The notes under the pieces: model-generated
What the model saw: only the letters and a program-made list of their open reading frames with translations
Told to the model about the DNA's origin: nothing
The model's database searches: none
Assembly (NCBI RefSeq): GCF_003122485.1
Contig: NZ_JRFU01000101.1
Coordinates: forward strand, 1 to 38,570
DNA length: 38,570 nt
Direction of reading: 5' to 3'
DNA from: Eubacterium ramulus
GTDB lineage: Bacteria; Bacillota; Clostridia; Lachnospirales; Lachnospiraceae
Shown here: positions 1-6,922 of the stretch, piece by piece
Layout: the number at the start of each line of letters is the position of its first letter
Numbering within the stretch: position 1 is the stretch's first letter
Position numbers and translations under genes: made by a program

Positions 1-49
1 AGAGGGTATATAGCTCTTTTAGAGTTTACACAGAATTAATTACAGTCTC
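1..49. mobile_element. End of an IS256-type insertion sequence (terminal inverted repeat at 24-49)
   Basis: Bases 24-49, read outward, start with GTTTACACA and end with GTCTC. The reverse complement matches 19 of 26 positions of a second IS256-type end at 26868-26893, which lies beside a recognisable IS256-family transposase remnant. The AraC-type reading frame on the minus strand loses family similarity exactly at base 49-50, so the element most likely inserted there. Only the outermost bases are in the window, so the transposase itself is not seen. The family assignment is inferred from the repeat. Confidence 0.6.
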
Positions 50-900
50 GCCAAATTCATACGGTATTCTTTCATGTAAGAAGCGATGGGCATTCCATAG
101 ACTGCTTTGAAAACGGATTTCAAAGTAGTGGTGTTCATCAGGTACTGTTTTGACAACTTTTCAATAGTATAGTGGCGTTTTAGATCGGATGTCATCAGAC
201 TGTGAATTTCTTTGATAGTTTCCACCTGTCCGGAAACATACTGGTTCAATCTTTTTGTATTTTCTAAATCCAGCATATCTAAAAACAACAGCAACTCTTG
301 AACTTTTAATTTGAAATAAGATAAGTACATTCTTTCTGGCAAATCATATAATTCTGAAAAAATATGTTCGATTTTCTCGCTGGCTGGCATAGCAGTATGC
401 CCCTCTTGTTCACAAAATTTTGCGTAGAGGTTATTTCCGTTGATGCCTGCTTCAGAAAGAATGTCTGGTGGTGTAGTAGTTAGCGCATCCAAATCAATGA
501 AGACGGATACACCTTGATAATATCCTAATGGCAGGTTCATGGCAGAATCCGCACATGAATGTAGTGTGTGGAGAGATAAATCTCCGGGGCCCAAATATAT
601 TGTGGATTGATCCTGCATTTTCCAGCCCATTCTTCCACTTCGGCAGTGATTGATCTACATAGCAGAGTGGACAGGTCTATGCTGAAATTCAAAACAATTT
701 GCATAGTAATAATTAAAAGAAAGTTCAATTCAGGGAAAAACAGAATAGGTATCTACTAGTCCCCTTCCATCGGAGCAATAGCGAAAATCCTTATTGAAAA
801 TAGCGTTTTCATGTGTACTGTTATGGCGGTTTATGATGATTTTTCCATTTGGAATATCTTTCAAAATATCTTCCGTATTTTTATCGTGTTTCCGTGTCAT
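40..900 (-). pseudogene. AraC-family transcription regulator, disrupted
   Basis: The frame opens at ATG 898-900 behind a GGAGG site and overlaps the end of the upstream ArsR gene by 20 bp, so the two were co-translated. It reads MTRKHDKNTEDIL onward but meets TGA at 730-732 (after YSVFP, before IELSFNYYYANC) and TAG at 655-657 (between HSAM and INHCRSG). Both are single-codon breaks in otherwise continuous family-like sequence. The C-terminal AraC DNA-binding domain has the first helix-turn-helix (YTIEKLSKQYLMNTTTLKSVF) and the linker SYMKEYRMN, then runs into the IS256-type end. The second helix-turn-helix is missing. Members of this family usually control siderophore, metal or multidrug functions; the target here is unknown. 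It cannot make a full protein. Confidence 0.8.
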
Positions 901-1279
901 TTGATACCTCCGTTTGATGCTCTGTGGAATCGGATAAGGAAATTAATCTTTCAAGGCAGCTATGCAGAGTGTGAACCTGTGGGGTATCAGCAGCTTTATA
1001 ATAGACTTCCTTTCCACTCCGATGGCTGACAATCAGCCGTCGGGTTTTTAATTGTCTTAGATGATGAGATACAGCAGGACTGCTCATACCAACAAGGGAA
1101 GATAGGTTGATTACGCATTCTTCATAGTGACATAAAATCCAAAAAATACGCAGTCTGCTTTCATCACTGAGTAATCCGAATAGTTCTGCGGATGTCTGAA
1201 ATTCCTGTGGAGCAGGAAGCAGAGAAAACAGCTCATCAGCTGATTCGCCATGATTATGTGGCAATGTAATTTGTGTCAT
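881..1279 (-). CDS. ArsR/SmtB-family metal-sensing repressor
   Basis: A 132-residue winged-helix repressor. The start MTQITLPHNHG is chosen at 1279 because an AGAGGTAG ribosome site precedes it; a longer open frame upstream is low-complexity and lacks a good site. Core: ELFGLLSDESRLRIFWIL, then CHYEECVINLSSLVG in the position of the metal-binding alpha-3 helix of CadC/ArsR proteins, then recognition helix SSPAVSHHLRQLK. The C-terminal helix VHTLHSCLERL has His and Cys residues near the alpha-5 site of SmtB/CzrA. It is divergent from an HMA protein and P1B-ATPase remnant, so it probably releases their promoter on binding a soft or transition metal. Which metal (Cd, Zn, Pb, Cu) cannot be read from sequence. 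It overlaps the broken AraC-type gene downstream. Confidence 0.85.
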   Translation of the reverse strand: MTQITLPHNHGESADELFSLLPAPQEFQTSAELFGLLSDESRLRIFWILCHYEECVINLSSLVGMSSPAVSHHLRQLKTRRLIVSHRSGKEVYYKAADTPQVHTLHSCLERLISLSDSTEHQTEVSNDTETR

Positions 1280-1406
1280 ATGTTCTACCTCTTTTTCGAT
1301 TATGATAATGTCTGCAGCAGCAGACATAGGTGTTTGTAGTGAAATCTTTCCTCTAGTATAACGCATGGAAATCAAATTGTACAACCTGAATAGAAATGAA
1401 TTTATC

Positions 1407-1503
1407 CCAAACGGAAACTCACTTTTCAAGATAGTTTGAACTTTTTTTGTACCAAATGGAATGGCTTTCAGCCCAAATGGAATAGCATTTATCCCAAATG
1501 GAA
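1407..1503 (+). repeat. Four-copy CCAAAYGGAA repeat in the divergent intergenic region
   Basis: CCAAACGGAA lies at 1407-1416 and CCAAATGGAA at 1452-1461, 1473-1482 and 1494-1503. The last three are spaced exactly 21 bp, two helical turns, so they face the same side of the DNA. They sit upstream of the HMA promoter and of the arsR start. They could be binding sites for another regulator; nothing identifies it. Confidence 0.6.
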
Positions 1504-1521
1504 CGAACACTGTAATTTCTG

Positions 1522-1583
1522 TTGACGGAGAGAAAAATAGCAGTATAATAAACTCAAAATGATTAAACAAGTGCTTAATCATT
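1522..1583 (+). promoter_or_regulatory. Promoter with ArsR-type operator for the HMA/ATPase operon
   Basis: TTGACG at 1522-1527, a 16-bp spacer and TATAAT at 1544-1549 form a near-consensus sigma-A promoter. Starting at the expected transcription start, a perfect inverted repeat has arms AATGATTAA (1558-1566) and TTAATCATT (1575-1583) around ACAAGTGC. Location over the start site and the neighbouring ArsR gene make it the likely operator. Specific binding is inference. Confidence 0.7.
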
Positions 1584-1609
1584 CATAAAAATAAAAGGGG
1601 ATTTTAATC

Positions 1610-1828
1610 ATGAAAAAAACGTACAAAATTGAAGTGGACTGTGCAAACTGTGCAAATCTGATGGAGAATGCATCACGTAAGACAGATGGTGTTTTAGCAG
1701 CAACCGTAAACTTTATGACACAGAAGATGATTGTGGAGTTTGAGGAAGAAAAAGAGCCGAGAACCGTTATGAAAGATGTTTTAAAGGCTTGCAAGAAGGT
1801 AGAACCGGATTGTGAGATTGCTCTTTAA
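1610..1828 (+). CDS. Small heavy-metal-associated (HMA) domain protein
   Basis: A 72-residue single-domain protein of the HMA/Atx1 fold. It begins MKKTYKIEVDCANCANLM; the CANC motif (Cys11, Cys14) is the metal-binding CxxC loop, followed by TDGVLAATVNFMTQKMIVEF, the usual beta-alpha-beta pattern. An AAAAGGGG site precedes the ATG. It probably acts as a cytosolic metal chaperone or the detached N-terminal domain of the P1B ATPase encoded 114 bp downstream. It is controlled by the ArsR-type operator just upstream. Since the ATPase is broken, it may now only buffer metal. Confidence 0.85.
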   Translation: MKKTYKIEVDCANCANLMENASRKTDGVLAATVNFMTQKMIVEFEEEKEPRTVMKDVLKACKKVEPDCEIAL

Positions 1829-1856
1829 TTTTTAGCTGACCAAGTAACTGGAAAAG

Positions 1857-1896
1857 CACCCTTGAAAAGCCTGGACAGTTTCGAGGGTGATTTTTC
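1857..1896 (+). terminator. Terminator or attenuator between HMA gene and ATPase remnant
   Basis: CACCCTTGAAA and TTTCGAGGGTG pair across a 10-nt loop and are followed by ATTTTTC. The hairpin could end or thin transcription after the HMA gene. The T-run is short. Confidence 0.55.
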
Positions 1897-1941
1897 ATAA
1901 TAAACATTAAACTATTAAGCAATAATTGAAAGGAGATAGAA

Positions 1942-2427
1942 ATGGACAGTGTTATTTTTAACATATTATTTTTAGCTGTCATTCTTATGGCAATTATTTT
2001 TCTCATAATTGGAAATAAACAAAATTTCGGAATGACAAAAAAGCAAAAGATCATGCTGGTGCGGATACTGGCAGCCACGGTAATATTGCTGGTATTGCAG
2101 TCTTTATCAGCTGAAACTTTTAATAAATTAGATCAATTCTTATTCCCGTCTGCAGGGCGGTGGATACGGTTGCTCTGTTATCTGATTGATTATGCTATCA
2201 TTGGCTACGATATTATACAAAAAGCATTAAAAGGCATCAAAAACGGACAGGTATTTGATGAAAACTTTCTGATGGCAGTAGCCACAGTAGGTGCGTTATC
2301 ATTAGCTGTTTATGAAAATGGTGAATATCTGGAAGCAATCGCAGTTATGCTGTTTTATCAGGTAGGAGAATGGTTTCAGCGGTATGCGGTTGGAAAGAGC
2401 CGTCGTAATATCAGTGATATATGGTAA
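1942..2427 (+). pseudogene. P1B-type heavy-metal ATPase, N-terminal fragment
   Basis: 161 residues behind a good AAGGAGA site. After hydrophobic segments near residues 5-23 and 40-55, the sequence IKNGQVFDENFLMAVATVGA and AVMLFYQVGEWFQRYAVGKSRRNIS is the conserved start of cadmium/zinc-type P1B ATPases. The frame stops right after ISDIW. The CPC channel motif, actuator domain, DKTGT phosphorylation site and ATP-binding domain, around 450-550 residues in relatives, are absent and nothing like them follows. It is a truncated remnant that cannot pump metal, although promoter and start signals look intact. Confidence 0.8.
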
Positions 2428-2463
2428 TAAATGATGCTGCATGAGAAAGAACAATGCACTGCT

Positions 2464-2536
2464 ATGTTTTCAGAAATCGTGTAGAATCTACTTGTTGCGT
2501 AATAGTTGATGCAGACAAGAATAGATCTGAAAACAT
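2464..2536. repeat. 11-bp perfect inverted repeat after the ATPase remnant
   Basis: ATGTTTTCAGA (2464-2474) and TCTGAAAACAT (2526-2536) flank 51 bp of non-coding sequence with no T-run. It lies just beyond the point where the ATPase gene is cut. It may be the end pair of a tiny mobile element or chance. Confidence 0.35.
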
Positions 2537-2558
2537 AAAATATTAACAATTACTGTTA

Positions 2559-2587
2559 TTGAAAATAGTGAAATTATTATGTATAAT
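2559..2587 (+). promoter_or_regulatory. Promoter for rubredoxin-hemerythrin unit
   Basis: TTGAAA (2559-2564), 17-bp spacer, TATAAT (2582-2587). This is the only strong promoter in the 248-bp gap before rubredoxin. Confidence 0.6.
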
Positions 2588-2675
2588 GATGTAGAAAACA
2601 AAGAGACAAAACACTGAAAAATACGGTGGAAATCTAGTAACAAAAATAAATCAACAGGAAAAGGAGAAAATGACT

Positions 2676-2840
2676 ATGAAAAAATATGAATGTGGACCAT
2701 GTGGTTATATTTATGATCCGGCAGTAGGAGATCCAGACGGAGGTATTGCTCCAGGAACTGCATTTGAAGATATTCCAGATGACTGGGTATGTCCACTCTG
2801 TGGATTGGGAAAAGATGTTTTTGTTCCTGTAGAAGACTAA
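2676..2840 (+). CDS. Rubredoxin
   Basis: A 54-residue rubredoxin, the standard size. CGPC (Cys6, Cys9) and CPLC (Cys39, Cys42) bind one Fe(SCys)4; the conserved core [19 protein letters not shown] and [14 protein letters not shown] is present. Of two in-frame ATGs, the one at 2676 is chosen since AAGGAG lies 9 nt ahead; the first ATG would be only 3 nt away. It is a cytosolic one-electron carrier for oxygen and peroxide reductases such as SOR and rubrerythrin, both encoded downstream in this island. A second rubredoxin gene lies at 14164. Confidence 0.93.
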   Translation: MKKYECGPCGYIYDPAVGDPDGGIAPGTAFEDIPDDWVCPLCGLGKDVFVPVED

Positions 2841-2915
2841 GCAGATAATGCTAATATGAAACTGATAGATACAAATAATTCCAAGAGAATATATAAAAGA
2901 AATGGAGACCAGATT

Positions 2916-3350
2916 ATGACTTACGATTTAAATATTACCTTTGATGATAATTTAATTACAGGAAATAAAACTATCGATACCCAGCATAAAGAATTGATTG
3001 ACCGTATCCAAAACTTTTTAACTGCCTGTCAAAATGGCGACAGCAAGGTAAAAGCAATCAAAATGCTGGATTATCTGGATGAGTATACTAACTTTCATTT
3101 CAAAGAAGAGGAAAAGCTTCAGGAAAACGTTGGTTATCCAGGGCGTGAAACGCATCACGAAAAACATGAAGAGTTTAAAAAGACAATTCAGGTACTGTAT
3201 GAATACCTTAATGATTATGAAGGACCAACGGATCAGTTCAGTGAACTTGTACAGAAAAATGTGATTGACTGGTTGTTTGGACACATTAAAACAAATGACC
3301 GCTCTGTAGCGGAATTTATTTTTATAAGAGAAAATCCTGACCTGTTATAA
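2916..3350 (+). CDS. Bacteriohemerythrin
   Basis: A 144-residue single-domain hemerythrin. All di-iron ligands are present in order: His24 (TQHKEL), HFKEEE (His and Glu), HHEKHEEF (two His) and WLFGHIKTNDR (His and Asp). The start MTYDLNITF is chosen because GGAG lies 8 nt before it; a longer frame opening at 2856 has no good site. It reversibly binds O2, probably as scavenger or sensor and carrier. It follows rubredoxin by 75 bp and is probably cotranscribed from the promoter at 2559. No fused signalling domain is present. Confidence 0.92.
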   Translation: MTYDLNITFDDNLITGNKTIDTQHKELIDRIQNFLTACQNGDSKVKAIKMLDYLDEYTNFHFKEEEKLQENVGYPGRETHHEKHEEFKKTIQVLYEYLNDYEGPTDQFSELVQKNVIDWLFGHIKTNDRSVAEFIFIRENPDLL

Positions 3351-3517
3351 AATAAATCAGTAAATGCGTTTTATCAGAATTTAGACAAAGTGGTGAATGT
3401 TCTTATGATGAATAAACTTTGAGAATACTGTGTCGACACTAAGAAAGTTACAAATGAACAGGAAACCTATTTATTTCACAGTATTACTATGAAATGATAG
3501 TTTCCCATTGTTACCCT

Positions 3518-3664
3518 ATGTTGTGGATAACATATACACATATTTCCAAAAGAAATTCAGGTAAAAACTTGCCAATATATGTACAGGTGTATTACTCATT
3601 TGTAGATGGAATTCATATTGGTGAGTTTGTGGATTCATTAGAAAAATATTTTGCAAATCTTTAA
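3518..3664 (+). pseudogene. Chloramphenicol-acetyltransferase-like remnant, C-terminal end
   Basis: A 48-codon frame ends with LPIYVQVYYSFVDG followed by IHIGEFVDSLEKYF. This aligns by eye with the C-terminal CAT block MP(L/V)xIQVHHAVCDG(F/Y)HxGxFxxxLQ. The catalytic His of HHAVCDG is replaced (YYSFVDG). The preceding LWITYTH resembles the PWxxFTS segment, but the stretch between them is shorter than in the family, implying an internal deletion. The rest of the 430-bp gene-free gap between hemerythrin and the nucleotidyltransferase (3351-3517) has no readable frame. It encodes no active enzyme. Confidence 0.55.
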
Positions 3665-3669
3665 CAACC

Positions 3670-3680
3670 AAATTCCAGTT
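3670..3680 (+). repeat. AAATTCCAGTT direct repeat, copy 1
   Basis: The same 11 bases recur at 4409-4419 immediately before the group II intron. The two copies flank the nucleotidyltransferase gene. Copy 1 is an unoccupied sequence identical to the intron's 5' exon. Confidence 0.6.
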
Positions 3681-3694
3681 TGCAGAACTGACCC

Positions 3695-3727
3695 AAAAGA
3701 GCTCGAAGGAGCTCTTTTTCCTTTTTT
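3695..3727 (+). terminator. Rho-independent terminator
   Basis: AAAAGAGCTC, a GAAG loop, then GAGCTCTTTTT and further T-rich sequence. It ends the CAT-remnant/hemerythrin side before the nucleotidyltransferase promoter. Confidence 0.8.
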
Positions 3728-3789
3728 ATAATAGTATCATTATGGTATAATAGAGACATTAAAATCGGTATTTAAATGAGGTGATTTTG

Positions 3790-4407
3790 TTGGAGAAGAT
3801 TATTGAATATATTAAGCAAAAATATAACCCTCTTTCCATTATCCTTTATGGCTCATATGCGAACGGAACAAACAATCTGAACAGTGATTTTGACGCATTG
3901 GTTATTTCTTATGACCATGAACAATTCCATGACACATCTTTTGTTAACGACATTCAGTTGGATGTTTTCGTGTATCCTGCTTCTTATTTTGATGGAGAAT
4001 TTGATTGCAATAATTTCATCCAAATTTTTGATGGAATGATTATTGTGGATAACGAGGAACGAGGAAAAACACTCCAAATGAAGGTGCGTTCGTATCTACA
4101 AAACCGTCCCCAAAAAACAAAAGCAGAAATAGATGTAAATGTCGATTGGTGCATCAAGATGCTTGCACGAGTAAAACGATACGATGCTGAAGGGATGTTT
4201 CGGTGGCATTGGGTGTTGATTGACAGTTTGGAGATATTTTGTGATATCAAGCAGCATACTTATTTGGGACCGAAAAAGGCATTGAAATGGATGGAGAAAA
4301 ACCATCCCAGTGCTTTTGTTTGCTACAAAAATGCACTTGATAATTTCAGTATAAATAGCTTGGAAGACTGGATTGCATATATAAAAAATGCTAATGGTAC
4401 TACTTAA
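3790..4407 (+). CDS. Nucleotidyltransferase-fold protein (MNT/ANT-like)
   Basis: About 205 residues. ILYGSYANGTNNLNSDFDALV carries the pol-beta superfamily signature GS plus DxD (here DFD), so it probably transfers a nucleotide to a small molecule or protein. LDVFVYP supplies the third acidic strand residue. The C-terminal half (VDWCIKMLARVKRYDAEGMF and after) is helical and unrecognised. Start is TTG at 3790 because GAGGTGA lies 5 nt upstream; GTG 3781 overlaps that site. The gene stands alone, flanked by 11-bp direct repeats and next to a CAT-like fragment and an intron, suggesting horizontal transfer. An aminoglycoside-type role is possible but not shown. Confidence 0.75.
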   Translation: MEKIIEYIKQKYNPLSIILYGSYANGTNNLNSDFDALVISYDHEQFHDTSFVNDIQLDVFVYPASYFDGEFDCNNFIQIFDGMIIVDNEERGKTLQMKVRSYLQNRPQKTKAEIDVNVDWCIKMLARVKRYDAEGMFRWHWVLIDSLEIFCDIKQHTYLGPKKALKWMEKNHPSAFVCYKNALDNFSINSLEDWIAYIKNANGTT

Positions 4408-4408
4408 T

Positions 4409-4419
4409 AAATTCCAGTT
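4409..4419 (+). repeat. AAATTCCAGTT direct repeat, copy 2 (5' exon of intron)
   Basis: Identical to 3670-3680. The intron begins at the next base. The CCAGTT portion can pair with AACTGG at 4605-4610 (and again at 4706-4711) inside the intron, as expected for IBS1-EBS1. Confidence 0.6.
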
Positions 4420-6286
4420 GTGCGCCCAGCTAAGGGTGTGTAGTCAAGCCGGTGGGATTCCGGTTTATCCAAGGTTTAGCCAACCAGATAATAGCGAGTC
4501 TTGGGATGATGCCGGTAACGGCATCTGACAAGCGTAGACAGCAAGAAAGCAGGGTTAAATAGTGATTGAGCTTCGAAACGTTAACTTCAGTCGGTCGACG
4601 TCTTAACTGGTGCGGAAGACAATATCATGTAATGCGATATGGCGAGTATTATGTGGCACTGCGGAGTCAGAGAACCAATCATGTTTTACATTGTGAATAC
4701 ACATCAACTGGGGAGAACCTGCCATTTCTCGAAGAAGAGTATGAAGTTGCAACTGAAAACGGAGGATTTCAAATGAATGGTAGGTGGTCGGACAATCCCA
4801 TAGTACTGTAGAAATCGGGCAATGCCGATGGAGGGAAGGGGATTGCATAGTAAAGGTCTTACTGAGGACACATTATCCGTACTCAGGGACGGAGGAAATA
4901 ATGGCAACGAAATTAGTAAGAATAGCTGAGATATCGGCAACATCAAAACATCCTATATTTACATCAGTGTACCACTTGATAAATGAAGATATGCTAAAGC
5001 AATGCCATAAGGAATTAGATGGGAACAAAGCAGTCGGAATTGACAAGGTAACTAAGGATGAGTATGGGAAGAACCTTGATAGAAATATCAAGGAACTGGT
5101 ACAGAGGTTGAAAAACAAATCCTTTAAGCCACTTCCGTCACTGAGGGTATATATACCTAAAGGAAATGGAAAGAAACGACCATTAGGGATTGCTTCCTAT
5201 GAAGATAAGATTGTACAAATGGCAGTGAAGAAAATACTGGGAGCTATTTATGAACCGAGATTCCTAAACTGCATGTATGGATTCAGACCGAATAGGGGGT
5301 GTCACGAAGCAATAAAAGAAGTATACCAACGGATAAGCTATGGAAAAATCAGCTATATCGTAGATGCCGATATCAAAGGTTTCTTTGACCATATCGACCA
5401 TGATTGGATGATGAAGTTCCTTGAATGGAATATACAGGATAGGAACTTATTGTGGCTAATACGTAAATACCTTAAAGCAGGAATAATGGAGCAAGGAAAA
5501 TTCGAGCCAACAGAGGAAGGTTCGGCACAAGGCTCAGTAATGAGTCCGATGCTTGCAAATATATACATGCATCATGTGCTGACGCTGTGGTTTAAGCTGG
5601 TGGTGCAAAGGGAAATGCAGGGAGAGTGTTTTCTCGTCAACTTTGCGGATGATTTTGTTGCAGGATTTCAATATAAGTCAGAAGCTGAAAGATACTATAA
5701 AGAATTAAAGGAACGAATGGAAAAGTTTGGACTGGAGCTGGAAAGTAGTAAAAGCAGACTGATTGAATTTGGGAGATTTGCAGAGCAGAATCGTAGAGCA
5801 AGAGGAGAATGTAAGCCTGAAACATTTGATTTTCTGGGATTTACCTTCTACTGTAGCAAAACTCGAAAGGGAGGTTTCGTGCCAAAGGTACAGACTTCAA
5901 GAAAGAAGTTTGAGCAAAAGGTTAGAGCATACAAGAACTGGATTTACGATAATCGAAATCGACCAATGCGAGAAATAATTAAAGAGTTGAATGTAAAACT
6001 AATTGGACACTATCGGTATTATGGTGTTACATGGAATTTTCGGAAGATAACAACATTCCTGCATAGAGTACAACAGTTTCTATTCAAAGCCATGAATCGG
6101 AGAGGTTGTAGACGGGCATACACATGGAATGGATTTGTGGAAATGCTCAAGTATTACCCGTTAGCAAAACCTAAAACGTACTATTGTTTATATTGAAGCG
6201 AATGTTACTATGAGGAGCCGTATGCGGGAAAGCCGCACGTACGGATCTGTGAGGGGCTAAGATTGAGAGGTCTTAGTCTACTCGAC
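4420..6286 (+). mobile_element. Group II intron with ORF
   Basis: About 1,867 bp. The 5' end GTGCGCCCAGC is the conserved group II start. At the 3' end, GAGCCGTATGCGGGAAAGCC followed by GCACGTACGG forms domain V, then a short domain VI hairpin (TAAGA...TCTTAG) and the terminal CTACTCGAC. Domains I-III occupy 4420 to about 4890; the ORF is in the domain IV position. The insertion lies between the nucleotidyltransferase stop and a terminator, where it harms no gene. All parts look intact, so it may still splice and move. Confidence 0.9.
4901..6196 (+). CDS. ltrA: Group II intron reverse transcriptase/maturase
   Basis: 431 residues; start ATG 4901 behind GGAGG. RT blocks run from about residue 40 to 300: VYIPKGNGKKRPLGIASYED, MYGFRPNRGCHEAI, IVDADIKGFFDHIDHDW, GSAQGSVMSPMLANIYMHHV and the catalytic FADDFVAGF (FADD instead of the common YADD). 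FDFLGFTF marks the end of the palm and RGGCxxx-like basic helices (FKAMNRRGCRRAYTW) the maturase X domain. There is no HNH endonuclease at the C-terminus, which ends KPKTYYCLY, so mobility would rely on reverse splicing without second-strand cleavage. It binds its own intron RNA to promote splicing. Confidence 0.93.
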   Translation: MATKLVRIAEISATSKHPIFTSVYHLINEDMLKQCHKELDGNKAVGIDKVTKDEYGKNLDRNIKELVQRLKNKSFKPLPSLRVYIPKGNGKKRPLGIASYEDKIVQMAVKKILGAIYEPRFLNCMYGFRPNRGCHEAIKEVYQRISYGKISYIVDADIKGFFDHIDHDWMMKFLEWNIQDRNLLWLIRKYLKAGIMEQGKFEPTEEGSAQGSVMSPMLANIYMHHVLTLWFKLVVQREMQGECFLVNFADDFVAGFQYKSEAERYYKELKERMEKFGLELESSKSRLIEFGRFAEQNRRARGECKPETFDFLGFTFYCSKTRKGGFVPKVQTSRKKFEQKVRAYKNWIYDNRNRPMREIIKELNVKLIGHYRYYGVTWNFRKITTFLHRVQQFLFKAMNRRGCRRAYTWNGFVEMLKYYPLAKPKTYYCLY

Positions 6287-6322
6287 TGGCTGACTCACAA
6301 CAATTTAATATCAAACTAATAC

Positions 6323-6358
6323 AAGCACTTTAGCCAATAAGGTTAAGGTGCTTTTTTT
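6323..6358 (+). terminator. Terminator downstream of the intron
   Basis: AAGCACTTTAGCC pairs with GGTTAAGGTGCTT around AATA and runs into TTTTTTT. It probably belonged to the nucleotidyltransferase transcript before the intron inserted. Confidence 0.75.
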
Positions 6359-6387
6359 GCGCCTTGAAAGGAGGTGGTAACAGCTAA

Positions 6388-6830
6388 ACACATCGGGAAA
6401 AGCCCGATTTAATCATTACAACAGGCATTGGATTTGGTGAAAGTTTAGTAATGCTGATACTTACAGCTTTGCTTGCAATCATCATTATTATCTGTGGATT
6501 CTTTATCATCTACACAGTGTATTGTATTTCAGGTTCTTAAAGATTCTGATTATTGTGCCGCTCGGTGCGATTGCCTGTTCCACGATGGCAGGAAACAGAA
6601 TGGTCAGCCATACAATGGCTACCTACTGCAAATATTTCCTGTCATGTGTGTTTGAGGCAGTAACGATGGCACTTGCGATTGTGGTATGTAATGCATTTAT
6701 CAATGCAGGACTTTCGGCATTTACAGGAAGTTATGCTGACTGGGCACAGACACTTATATATCTGTGTGAAATGACATTTACGATAGCAATGACTGTTATA
6801 TTAAGTGTAGATGGTATGGCAAGAAGTTAA
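6388..6830 (+). pseudogene. Conjugal transfer TrbL/VirB6-like membrane protein fragment, frameshifted
   Basis: The first frame (from 6388, no start codon) gives TTGIGFGESLVMLILTALLA and a transmembrane run ending FIIYTV, then goes out of frame near 6519. The next frame continues YFRFLKILIIVPLGAIACS, GNRMVSHTMATYCKYFLSC and NAFINAGLSAFTGSYADW, which is the typical C-terminal half of VirB6/TrbL proteins of integrative conjugative elements in Firmicutes. The 5' part is missing and the last residues (LSVDGMARS) diverge. This is a leftover of a conjugative element and is not functional. Confidence 0.65.
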
Positions 6831-6922
6831 TTTAATGTGGTATGGTGATGTAATCACGGAAAACAAATGAAATAAAGACTAAAATAAAGCTACAAAAAGA
6901 AAAAGATAAGGAGGACTGTAAA

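Noticed and set aside
811-1029. 72-codon plus-strand frame
   Set aside because: It is antisense to the AraC pseudogene and ArsR end, with no ribosome site.
1280-1582. 100-codon N-terminal extension of the ArsR frame
   Set aside because: It is low-complexity sequence with PFG words produced by the CCAAATGGAA repeats; the start at 1279 has a ribosome site and gives the normal length.
4566-4811. 81-codon plus-strand frame inside the group II intron
   Set aside because: It lies in the catalytic RNA domains I-III, has no good ribosome site and matches no protein; the RNA structure explains the sequence.
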